DNA from: CAYJBH01 sp964369445
Lineage (GTDB): Bacteria; Bacillota; Clostridia; Oscillospirales; Ruminococcaceae
Direction: 5' to 3'
DNA length: 55,558 bases
Assembly: GCA_964369445.1 (NCBI GenBank)
Contig: CAYJFU010000004.1
Coordinates: 1 to 55,558 of the forward strand
Below, in pieces: positions 48,700 through 55,558 of the stretch. The notes under the pieces were generated by a model that was given only the letters and a program-made list of their open reading frames with translations, was not told the DNA's origin and did no database searches. Made by a program: the position numbers and the translations under genes. How positions within the stretch are numbered: position 1 is the first letter of the stretch; every line of letters starts with the position of its first letter.

Positions 48700-48764
48700 A
48701 AATAAATCGATAGACAAAAAAAGATTTATTTCTATATTATACTTGTTTTGCGTGCTGTTTGCAA
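48700..48764 (-). promoter_or_regulatory. Promoter and palindromic operator of the ModE-type gene
   Basis: On the minus strand TTGCAA (48764-48759) and TATAAT (48741-48736) are spaced 17 bases. The palindrome halves AAATAAATC (48731-48723) and GATTTATTT (48708-48700) lie over the expected transcript start and are suited to autoregulation. Confidence 0.65.
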
Positions 48765-48841
48765 GCTGTATCAAGGGAAAATATCAGTCTGATTTAAGTT
48801 TTTGACGCTGATTATCCACCCAATTCGACTTTTTTCATATC

Positions 48842-48870
48842 TTGATTATTTAAGTGTAATAGAGTATAAT
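48842..48870 (+). promoter_or_regulatory. SigA-type promoter of the prepilin gene
   Basis: TTGATT (48842-48847) and TATAAT (48865-48870) are spaced exactly 17 bases, 35 bases before the ATG. Confidence 0.75.
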
Positions 48871-48905
48871 ATATTTAATAAAATCACTTGTTTTGGGGTT
48901 TAACC

Positions 48906-49526
48906 ATGAGATCTAACATCTTTTCAGTGCGCAACACTGAAAAAAGTAACAGCAACAGAGGTTTTACCCTTGTCGAGCTCATCATTGTCGTGGCGATTAT
49001 CGCTGTACTTGCGGCTGTACTGGCACCGCAGTATATCCGTTATGTTGAGCGCTCACGGCAATCCAACGACCTGCAGGTTGCCACAAACGTCATGCGTGCG
49101 GCAACCGCCGCCATCGCCGACCCACAAAACGGCGTACCGATGAACACCGACATCTACGTCGTGTGGGAGACGGACAGTGACCAAGAAAACTTAAAAGGTC
49201 AGCTTTCACTCGACTCCGGTAATGTATCTATGCCCTCCCCCGGCGACGAGGAGTTTGAGCGCAATCTTATCGATGCAATAGGCGCCACCGTCGGCGGCAC
49301 TATGGGAACCGGCTTTGTCCCGGGCGACCCTATTACCCCTACCACCAACCGTTATCACTGGGTCATCGACATACCGATGTCAGCATCCGCCGACACCGAA
49401 GACTTTAAGTTTAGAATAGACGTATCTACCGGCGAGTTTTCCTTTTACGAGGATCAAAATCTGCTCGACACCGAAGCGGAGCTTGCAAGCTATGTTTGGA
49501 CAAGCGAGATTGGCATAAAACCGTAA
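48906..49526 (+). CDS. Type IV prepilin-like protein
   Basis: The protein begins with a prepilin leader. The cleavage/methylation site is RGFTLVELIIVVAIIAVL with Gly19-Phe20 and Glu24 at +5, followed by a helix to about residue 55. The remaining 150 residues are acidic and extracellular. I chose the ATG at 48906 with GGGG upstream. There is no prepilin peptidase or assembly ATPase gene nearby, so export must use genes elsewhere. It could be a major pilin or a pseudopilin. Confidence 0.9.
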   Translation: MRSNIFSVRNTEKSNSNRGFTLVELIIVVAIIAVLAAVLAPQYIRYVERSRQSNDLQVATNVMRAATAAIADPQNGVPMNTDIYVVWETDSDQENLKGQLSLDSGNVSMPSPGDEEFERNLIDAIGATVGGTMGTGFVPGDPITPTTNRYHWVIDIPMSASADTEDFKFRIDVSTGEFSFYEDQNLLDTEAELASYVWTSEIGIKP

Positions 49527-49583
49527 ACCACTATGATTTATAAGCAGAGCTACCGCATTTGTATAAAGCTTTGATGTATTTTT

Positions 49584-49617
49584 AATTGCTTCCCCTGCAG
49601 CCACCAGGGAAGCAATT
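49584..49617. repeat. Variable-arm hairpin 12, after the prepilin gene
   Basis: AATTGCTTCCC and GGGAAGCAATT pair perfectly over 11 bases. A family-4 half word (ATACAATTTGATTTTAGTAC) follows at 49636. The left arm is preceded by TTTTT, and the right arm is not followed by T. Confidence 0.65.
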
Positions 49618-49681
49618 CAGGACGAGATAAAAATTATACAATTTGATTTTAGTACGATCACTCAAAGCTATTCAATATCTA

Positions 49682-49710
49682 TTGACATCACACCCATGTA
49701 GATGTATACT
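49682..49710 (+). promoter_or_regulatory. SigA-type promoter of the V-ATPase operon
   Basis: TTGACA (49682-49687) and TATACT (49705-49710) are spaced 17 bases, about 50 bases before the first start codon. Confidence 0.8.
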
Positions 49711-49761
49711 AAAATCAAGCACTTTACAGCGCAATCAAACACTCAAATTTGAGGAATTACA

Positions 49762-50079
49762 GTGGACAATATAATAGACAAAATACTCGCGACGGACAAA
49801 AAGGCAAGCGAGATACTTGTAAAGGTCGAGCATGCACGCGAGCGGATAATCGCAGAGACGGCATCGGAAAAGCAAAAGCTTATTACCGAAGCGGAAAAGC
49901 GACTTGAAGAAAAGTTGTCGGACGTCAAACACTCTGCCGACCGAGAGCTTGATGTTCGCCTTGCGGTACTGGACGACGAGCTCGCAGAAAAGAAAAAAGC
50001 TATGGCGGCAAGCTTTGCCGACTACAGCGACAAACACCGTGACGAAATTATAAATCGCGTTTTAAACGGAGAGGTTTAA
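49762..50079 (+). CDS. V-type ATPase subunit G/H (peripheral stalk)
   Basis: The 105-residue protein is almost all coiled coil (ARERIIAETASEKQKLITEAEKRLEEKL in part). It is the small stalk partner of subunit E in V/A-type ATPases. The start is GTG at 49762 with TTGAGGAATTACA upstream. It opens the operon, and four bases separate it from subunit C. Confidence 0.85.
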   Translation: MDNIIDKILATDKKASEILVKVEHARERIIAETASEKQKLITEAEKRLEEKLSDVKHSADRELDVRLAVLDDELAEKKKAMAASFADYSDKHRDEIINRVLNGEV

Positions 50080-50083
50080 AGGT

Positions 50084-51121
50084 ATGCCCGTTGCACAGAC
50101 AAGTGTTGCAATACTGCCAAAGGCAAAGGGGATGTTTGCACAGCGCATCAAAGAGGACAGCTACAAAGAGCTGTCGCGCAAATCTGATGTGCCGGACATC
50201 GCGCGTTTTTTGCGTGCGCACCCTTATTTTCAAAGCAGTTTAAACGCGCTCACCGACAGTGTGCCACGGCGCGGCAGGGTTGAGGAACTTTTGCGACGCG
50301 ATATCTTTTTAAAATACTTGGATCTCAGCCACTACATACCTTTGGGCGATAAGTTCGGCAACTTTTTCATGGTGCAAAGCGAGATATCCGAGCTATTGAC
50401 CGCCATAAGGGTAATCACCACCTCACAGAGCAGCTACATAATTAACCTGCCGTCGTTTTTGTCGCAGCGTTTGAGCCTTGACCTCATGGCTATTGCACGC
50501 GCCACCGACTACAAAGGTATTCTGCGCGTCATTGAGGGTAGCCCTTACCACAAACTGCTTGCACCGCTTGAAAACGAACAAGACGCAAAGCGCCTTATCA
50601 TGGCGGAGGCGGCGCTCAAAGCCTACTACTACAAATATGTATTTAATGCGATAAAAACCGGCGTATCACGCAGTGCACAGCGCAGTGTCAACTCGTTGTT
50701 TTTAAAGGAAGCGGAGATTTTCAACCTCACTTTGCTTTTGAGGGTAAAGCGCTACTTCCCCGACTACATCACGCCGGATGTGGTAAAAAGGTTGCTTATT
50801 CCCCACGGTGGCAAAATCGGCAAAAAGTTGATGTACCGACTGGCGGACACGCAGACATTTGAGGAGTTGTGCGAGATATATGAAAACGCAGGTTTAACCG
50901 CTAAAATAGGCGACATAAAACACGAGGATTTTGTGCTGGATCTTGAAAAGGAGCACTACCGCATGTCGGTGCGACAGTTGCACCTCACCTCATCTCCGGC
51001 AACGGCACTTGCAGCATTTATTATTCTTTCAAAGTATGAACTCACCAATGTTATAAACGTTATCGAGGGTGTGCGTTACAAACTCACCCCAAGCGAGATA
51101 ACTCATCTTTTACGCACATAA
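50084..51121 (+). CDS. V-type ATPase subunit C (AC39/d-like)
   Basis: The 345-residue helical protein links the central stalk to the membrane ring. It has the V_ATP_synt_C pattern of three related helical repeats, with IARATDYKGILRVIEGSPYHKLL near residue 145 (in part), LKAYYYKYVFNAI near 180, and a C-terminal AAFIILSKYELTNVINVIEGVRY (in part). GAGAGG precedes the ATG. Confidence 0.9.
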   Translation: MPVAQTSVAILPKAKGMFAQRIKEDSYKELSRKSDVPDIARFLRAHPYFQSSLNALTDSVPRRGRVEELLRRDIFLKYLDLSHYIPLGDKFGNFFMVQSEISELLTAIRVITTSQSSYIINLPSFLSQRLSLDLMAIARATDYKGILRVIEGSPYHKLLAPLENEQDAKRLIMAEAALKAYYYKYVFNAIKTGVSRSAQRSVNSLFLKEAEIFNLTLLLRVKRYFPDYITPDVVKRLLIPHGGKIGKKLMYRLADTQTFEELCEIYENAGLTAKIGDIKHEDFVLDLEKEHYRMSVRQLHLTSSPATALAAFIILSKYELTNVINVIEGVRYKLTPSEITHLLRT

Positions 51122-51243
51122 CAGCTTTTAATTGATTTTTGTTTGAACCCCTCGCACTCCCTTGTGCGACAACAGCAAGCAAAAAAGATATATTCGCAGA
51201 AGTTTTTGACATTGATATTAAAACAGGAGCAACGGGAAACCTT

Positions 51244-53148
51244 ATGGCTATACAAAGCATGATGCACCTTTACATCCACGGGCCGGATGAGCTGTTGACA
51301 AAGACTCTAAATGAACTTTGTCGGCTGGCTTGTTTTCACCCCGATGTAATAACACAGCAGGGCACGACAAAGGCTACGGGGCCGCACAGAGTTTTGCTGG
51401 AAAAGCTTACGGCACTGCTCAGCGACATAGGTGAGGAGCCCGACTTTGACAGCTTTGACGGGACGGAGTACTCGCTTGCCGACATAACGCACATGGTGGA
51501 AGAGACATCAAAAACGGTGTCGGAGTTGTCGACGCGCCGAAGCGAACTGCTCAGCGAGATAGCGGAGTATGAGCGCGCAGACATCCAGTTGCGCCACATA
51601 AAAAACATGGGTAGCAACTTTGACAACATATTCAAGTGCAATTTTGTCAAGGTGCGTTTCGGACGACTTCCAAAGGACAGCTTTGTCAAGCTGGAATACT
51701 TTGAGGAACAGCCGTTTATATTTCTACACTACGACTTTGACGGTGAGTTTTACTGGGGCGTTTACTTTACCGATACACCCCATGCGTCGGTGGTTGATGA
51801 GATTTTCCATGACCTGTACTTTGAGCGCATACGTGTGCCGGACTTTGCACACGGCTCACCGCAGGACGCACTGGCGCTGTTTGCGATGTATGAGCACAGC
51901 TTAAAGGAAGAGCTGGAGGCGCTGACCGAAATATATGGACTTGACGTATCGGTTATAAACAAACTTAAAAGCATGGCGCAGTATCTGTCGCACAGCGAAA
52001 AACTGCACGAACTGCAAAGCTACGCCACGCGCCTTGACTACAGCTTTTACATGCCCGGCTACGTGCCGGAGAGTATGGTCGGACAACTGCAAAAAAGCCT
52101 TGAAAATCTGCCCGGTGTCAAGATAATAAAACAAAACCCCGGCGCGGAGACAGGGGTTAAACCCCCAACACTGCTCAAAAACAATCGTCTGACAAAACCG
52201 TTTGAGTTTTTTGTCAAGATGTACGGTCTGCCGGCGAGCGATGGCATCGACCCAACCCCCATCGTCGCCATGACCTATACAATACTGTTCGGCATCATGT
52301 TTGCCGACGTCGGTCAAGGACTTACGCTGTCCGCCATCGGTCTGTTTTTAGCCTTTAAAAAGAAGATGGAACTTGGCGCTATCCTCACAAGGGTGGGTAT
52401 AAGCTCGGCGATATTCGGACTGATATTCGGCAGTGTGTTCGGCTTTGAAACGCTACTTACCCCCATGTTTATCGCACTCGGCTTTGATGGCAACCCCATA
52501 CACGCGCTTAGCGCGGACTGGGCGACACGACTACTTATCATCGCCGTTGGCATAGGTGTATTAATGACGGTCATGGTCATGTGCCTTAACATCTTCACCG
52601 GCATAAAACAGGGCAACCTTGCCAAAAAGATATTTTCACCCAGCGGTGTTGTCGGACTTGTGTTTTACATATGCATTGTGCTTGCAATACTCGACGCGCT
52701 GGTGCTAAAGGCCGGTATACTGCCGGTGGTGCTCGTATTCCTAGCCATCTCGGGACTTTGTATCGTGTTTATGGAGCCTCTCAGCCACATTATACAAGGG
52801 CACAGCATCAAAAGCCTTAAAGTCGGCGAGGTCATCACCGGTGCTACCGTCGAGACGTTCGAGGTACTGCTCACCTACATGACCAACACCCTTTCATATC
52901 TGCGTGTCGGCGGTTTTGTACTTGTGCACGCCGGTATGATGTCGGTGGTGTTCAGGATAGCTGACCTTGTCGGTGGCGGTTTTGCGGCGGCAATAGTCAT
53001 AATTATCGGCAACATCTTCGTCATGGGTATGGAGGGACTTATTGTCGGTATTCAGGTGCTCAGGCTGGAGTTTTACGAGATGTTCAGTCGCTACTACGAG
53101 GGTGACGGTAAGCCGTTTACACCCCTTTGTATAAATAATGAAAAGTAA
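51244..53148 (+). CDS. V-type ATPase subunit I (a-like)
   Basis: The 634-residue protein has a soluble N-terminal half (coiled coils near 90-120 and 235-285) and a C-terminal half with seven or eight membrane helices. It contains MTYTILFGIMFADVGQGL and SYLRVGGFVLVHAGM, typical of subunit I. It forms the ion half-channels next to the K ring. I chose the ATG at 51244 (MAIQSMMHLYIHG), which matches the family N-terminus. A TTG start 35 codons earlier adds an unrelated extension. Confidence 0.93.
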   Translation: MAIQSMMHLYIHGPDELLTKTLNELCRLACFHPDVITQQGTTKATGPHRVLLEKLTALLSDIGEEPDFDSFDGTEYSLADITHMVEETSKTVSELSTRRSELLSEIAEYERADIQLRHIKNMGSNFDNIFKCNFVKVRFGRLPKDSFVKLEYFEEQPFIFLHYDFDGEFYWGVYFTDTPHASVVDEIFHDLYFERIRVPDFAHGSPQDALALFAMYEHSLKEELEALTEIYGLDVSVINKLKSMAQYLSHSEKLHELQSYATRLDYSFYMPGYVPESMVGQLQKSLENLPGVKIIKQNPGAETGVKPPTLLKNNRLTKPFEFFVKMYGLPASDGIDPTPIVAMTYTILFGIMFADVGQGLTLSAIGLFLAFKKKMELGAILTRVGISSAIFGLIFGSVFGFETLLTPMFIALGFDGNPIHALSADWATRLLIIAVGIGVLMTVMVMCLNIFTGIKQGNLAKKIFSPSGVVGLVFYICIVLAILDALVLKAGILPVVLVFLAISGLCIVFMEPLSHIIQGHSIKSLKVGEVITGATVETFEVLLTYMTNTLSYLRVGGFVLVHAGMMSVVFRIADLVGGGFAAAIVIIIGNIFVMGMEGLIVGIQVLRLEFYEMFSRYYEGDGKPFTPLCINNEK

Positions 53149-53176
53149 TCGGAAATAAATTGACGGGAGTTAAAAA

Positions 53177-53506
53177 ATGAAAACAAAAAAACTTGTAAAA
53201 ATCCTATCCCTTGCCCTTTTCAGCGTTGCGCTGTTCGGCATTACGGCTTTTGCCGCTGAGGGTGATGCCGCCGCAGTGGCATCTGCCGCAGGCATAGCCG
53301 AGGGACTTTCCATGCTCGGTGCCGCGCTGTCCACCGGTCTTGCGTGTATCGGTTGCGGTATCGCCGTCGGTCCCAGTGCCGCCGCCGCTATCGGCGCGAT
53401 GACAGAGGATCCGTCGACGTTCGGTCGTTCGCTCATCTTTGTTGCGCTCGGTGAGGGTATTGCGCTGTACGGTATGCTTATATCCATACTTATCATCTAC
53501 GCCTAA
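53177..53506 (+). CDS. V-type ATPase subunit K (membrane ring)
   Basis: The 109-residue proteolipid starts with a cleavable-looking signal (residues 1-26, ending AFAAEG). Two helices follow (about 43-70 and 83-108), the second with the ion-binding Glu in VALGEGIALYGML. The ES-T pattern typical of sodium-specific rings is absent around this Glu. That leans toward protons, but it is weak evidence. GACGGGAG precedes the ATG. Confidence 0.92.
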   Translation: MKTKKLVKILSLALFSVALFGITAFAAEGDAAAVASAAGIAEGLSMLGAALSTGLACIGCGIAVGPSAAAAIGAMTEDPSTFGRSLIFVALGEGIALYGMLISILIIYA

Positions 53507-53511
53507 ACGCC

Positions 53512-53820
53512 ATGAAATACTATTTGATAAGCGATAATGTCGACACGCTTGCAGGTATGCGCCTTGCAGGCATTGACGGTGTTGTCGTGCACGAAAAGCA
53601 AGAGGTTGAACAGGCTCTTAAAACGGCACTGGAGGACAAGGACATCGGACTTATCCTTATAACCGGACTGCTTGTCGAGCAAAACAGGGATGTTATATTC
53701 GACTACAAAATGAACCTGAAAAGTCCGCTTATCGTCGAGATACCGGACAGACACCACGGGCATGAGGCAGGCGCGAATATTAAAAAATACATATACGAAG
53801 TTGTGGGCGTTAAGGTGTAA
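53512..53820 (+). CDS. V-type ATPase subunit F
   Basis: The 102-residue central-stalk subunit reads YYLISDNVDTLAGMRLAGIDG at its start (in part), IGLILITGLLVEQNRD in the middle and SPLIVEIPDRHH near the end, the usual F pattern. It lies five bases after subunit K. Confidence 0.92.
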   Translation: MKYYLISDNVDTLAGMRLAGIDGVVVHEKQEVEQALKTALEDKDIGLILITGLLVEQNRDVIFDYKMNLKSPLIVEIPDRHHGHEAGANIKKYIYEVVGVKV

Positions 53821-53821
53821 C

Positions 53822-54457
53822 ATGCAAAACATTAATGATGAAAAATCCTATGAGCGGTTTGAACAGTCGGTTTTAGAATCGGCGGAGCGACAGGCGTCGC
53901 TTATCATGGTCAAATCGGAAAACTATCGGCGCGACACACTGCGCGGTGCAAGTGTAACTGCGCCGGAGGTGCTGGAAAAAAAGCGTGAGGAGATACTAAC
54001 GCGTGCAAAACGCAAACTTGCAAAAGCAGAGCAGGACATGCGCCGTGATCTTTTACGGTATCGTGACGAGCTTGCCTGTGAGTTTTTCAGTGACATAGAA
54101 AAAGAGCTTGCACAAAGAAGCAGTAGCGAACAGTATATAAAAACACTGGCAAAACAGCTTGACAAGTTTACAAGAAGTGCCATGCGCGCCTCAGAGGAGG
54201 GGCACAGTGTACTTTTGTTTGTGCGCCCTGAGGATGCACAGACATTTGAGCGCCTTATGCGTCGCGAGGGCGAGTTTACCGTTTGTCCCACAAGGGATAT
54301 AAAACTTGGTGGCTTTAAACTGCAACTGGGCAGGATACTTCACGACTGCACCCTTGATGCAGCACTGCAAAGGGAGCGCGAGAATTTTTACGCCACAAGC
54401 GACATCGGCATAGGGGATAGTCAACCCAATCCAAAATCCGTACAGTCCGACTGTTAA
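53822..54457 (+). CDS. V-type ATPase subunit E (peripheral stalk)
   Basis: The 211-residue protein has a long N-terminal charged coiled coil (KKREEILTRAKRKLAKAEQD near 65) and a C-terminal globular part with GGFKLQLGRILHDCTLDAAL (in part), as in subunit E. I chose the ATG at 53822, one base after the F stop. The longer frame from 53762 lies inside subunit F and is spurious. Confidence 0.88.
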   Translation: MQNINDEKSYERFEQSVLESAERQASLIMVKSENYRRDTLRGASVTAPEVLEKKREEILTRAKRKLAKAEQDMRRDLLRYRDELACEFFSDIEKELAQRSSSEQYIKTLAKQLDKFTRSAMRASEEGHSVLLFVRPEDAQTFERLMRREGEFTVCPTRDIKLGGFKLQLGRILHDCTLDAALQRERENFYATSDIGIGDSQPNPKSVQSDC

Positions 54458-54461
54458 AATT

Positions 54462-54642
54462 ACGTTTAACTTAACCCGTGTCAATCGCAATGCACAAAGC
54501 TTGTTTAGGTTTTACCAACGGCAAAATCAGCAAACCGGTGTATTGTTAAAGGGACAGTGCATGCACACCTATCCTACGCCTTGTTAAACAAAATTTTAAC
54601 TGTGCCATCTTTGTACGAATTTCGAAATGTTTCAACTATAAA
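54462..54642. repeat. Family-1 MITE-like element, decayed copy inside the V-ATPase operon
   Basis: Read on the plus strand it matches the reverse of 42226-42449: CAATCGCAATGCACAAAGC, GGTTTTACCAACGGCAAAAT, CCGGTGTATTGTTAAA, CTATCCTACGCCTTG and a final TTTCAACTATA. It has many substitutions and a short internal deletion, so it is older than the other copies. It fills the gap between subunits E and A. Confidence 0.7.
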
Positions 54643-54665
54643 AGCGATTACAAAAAGGTAAAGCG

Positions 54666-55547
54666 ATGAAAGAAAGCATATACTCCGTCAACGGGCCGGT
54701 CATAACGGCAAAAAACACCAAGGCTTTCAAGATGCAAGAGAGGGTCGAGGTGGGCGAGGCGCGTCTTGTAGGCGAGGTCATAACCGTCACCGACGCACAG
54801 ACGACGATACAGGTATACGAGACGACGACAGGTGTCAAGGTCGGCGAGCCTATCTATCCCACAGGCAGTCCGCTGTCGGCACAGCTGGGTCCGGGACTTG
54901 TCTCCAACATATTTGACGGCATACTGCGACCATTAAAGGTGCTGGAGGATAAGAGCGGCAGTTTTATTGCAACAGGTGTCACGGCGGACAGCCTTGACGG
55001 TGAGCGCCGCTTTGCCGTGAGCATAAAGGTGAAGGACGGCGACGTTGTAAGCGGTGGCCACATTATCGCCACCTGCCCCGAAACGCCTGCCATCGAGCAT
55101 CGAAGCATGGTGCCGCCACGACTGAAAGGCACTATCTCCGGTGTGGTCGCCGACGGTGAATACACGGTCGGTGAGCGACTGTGCACCCTAACCGACGACT
55201 ATGGCACCGAGCACGAGTTGACACTTGCACAGCAGTGGCCTATCCGCACTGCGCGCCCTGTCAAACGGCGCATAGCCATAAGCAAACCGCTCATCACAGG
55301 TCAGCGCGTTGTCGATTCGCTCTTCCCGATAGCAAAGGGTGGCGCCGCCGCCATACCGGGCGGTTTTGGCACAGGCAAGACCATGACACAGCATCAGCTC
55401 GCAAAGTGGTGCGATGCCGACCTTATCATTTACATCGGCTGTGGCGAGCGCGGCAACGAGATGACACAGGTGCTGGAGGAGTTCGGCGAACTTGTCGACC
55501 CCAAAAGCGGTCGCCCAATAACAATATTTTCAAAGCCATCTGATTGA
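54666..55547 (+). CDS. V-type ATPase catalytic subunit A, broken at the window edge
   Basis: This is the ATP-hydrolysing subunit. Residues 1-284 are normal: YSVNGPVITAKNT at the start, the A-specific insertion (about 115-190), the P-loop GGFGTGKT (232-239) and YIGCGERGNEMTQVLEEF (in part) near 256. After SGRP (residue 284, about base 55517) the expected LMxRT(V/L)LIANTSNMP does not follow. Instead the frame reads ITIFSKPSD and stops. About 300 residues are missing. Either an element is inserted here or the contig ends in unrelated sequence. AAGGTAAAGCG precedes the ATG. Confidence 0.88.
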   Translation: MKESIYSVNGPVITAKNTKAFKMQERVEVGEARLVGEVITVTDAQTTIQVYETTTGVKVGEPIYPTGSPLSAQLGPGLVSNIFDGILRPLKVLEDKSGSFIATGVTADSLDGERRFAVSIKVKDGDVVSGGHIIATCPETPAIEHRSMVPPRLKGTISGVVADGEYTVGERLCTLTDDYGTEHELTLAQQWPIRTARPVKRRIAISKPLITGQRVVDSLFPIAKGGAAAIPGGFGTGKTMTQHQLAKWCDADLIIYIGCGERGNEMTQVLEEFGELVDPKSGRPITIFSKPSD

Positions 55548-55558
55548 GCATGATAAGA

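Noticed and set aside
1..55558. CRISPR array
   Set aside because: The repeats found differ in spacing, orientation and length, and no regular spacer pattern or cas gene is present.
1..55558. tRNA genes
   Set aside because: A scan by eye for T-arm GTTCRA-type motifs with a matching acceptor stem gave no good candidate. A covariance-model search would be decisive.

Overview
The window looks like a chromosomal segment, probably a metagenome or draft contig (it has a 10-N scaffold gap), from an anaerobic, endospore-forming member of the Clostridia. The evidence is a germination protease gene (gpr), a short archaeal/eukaryotic-type prolyl-tRNA synthetase, a V-type rather than F-type ATPase operon, a NusG_II protein next to a Gx-type membrane protein, cobamide salvage under a B12 riboswitch, and arsenic efflux. 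No tRNA, rRNA, CRISPR array or intact transposase gene was recognised.

Layout. 1-5150: end of a multi-pass membrane protein gene, a membrane-anchored XRE regulator, a toxin-antitoxin-like pair, an AEC permease, then thyA-folA. 5169-10194: glycogen branching enzyme, a two-gene ABC exporter and a YwaF-family membrane protein. 10617-13943: a GNAT gene, an ImmA/IrrE-type protease and an XRE repressor, divergent from a Y-family DNA polymerase. The same 15-base word lies in front of the repressor gene and over the polymerase start. 13997-24180: two hypothetical proteins, proS, NusG_II and Gx proteins, gpr, pheST. 24187-27348: two-component system and a GNAT. 27424-29331: arsenic operon with a ferredoxin-arsenate reductase fusion and an ACR3-type pump behind a clear promoter and operator. 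29655-35450: a beta-CASP RNase-like protein and a surface-polysaccharide block (two-domain GT2, Wzt/Wzm-type exporter, RfbC). 35588-44040: cobamide import (BtuFCD-like) and salvage (CobC, two CobU-like proteins, CobS, CobO, CobT) headed by a cobalamin riboswitch with its own terminator. 44426-48604: a FecBCD-type transporter, a THEP1-like NTPase and a ModE-type regulator, read here as molybdate or tungstate uptake. 48906-49526: a lone prepilin. 49762-55547: V-ATPase genes G-C-I-K-F-E-A, with subunit A breaking off at the window edge.

The most unusual layer is between the genes. At least four families of small non-coding elements with inverted-repeat ends sit in intergenic regions. They often touch stop codons, leaders or Shine-Dalgarno sites, and they also lie inside operons (btu, cob, V-ATPase). 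In addition, eleven or so long hairpins share a C-rich/G-rich core but have private outer arms and no U-tract, so they do not look like ordinary terminators.
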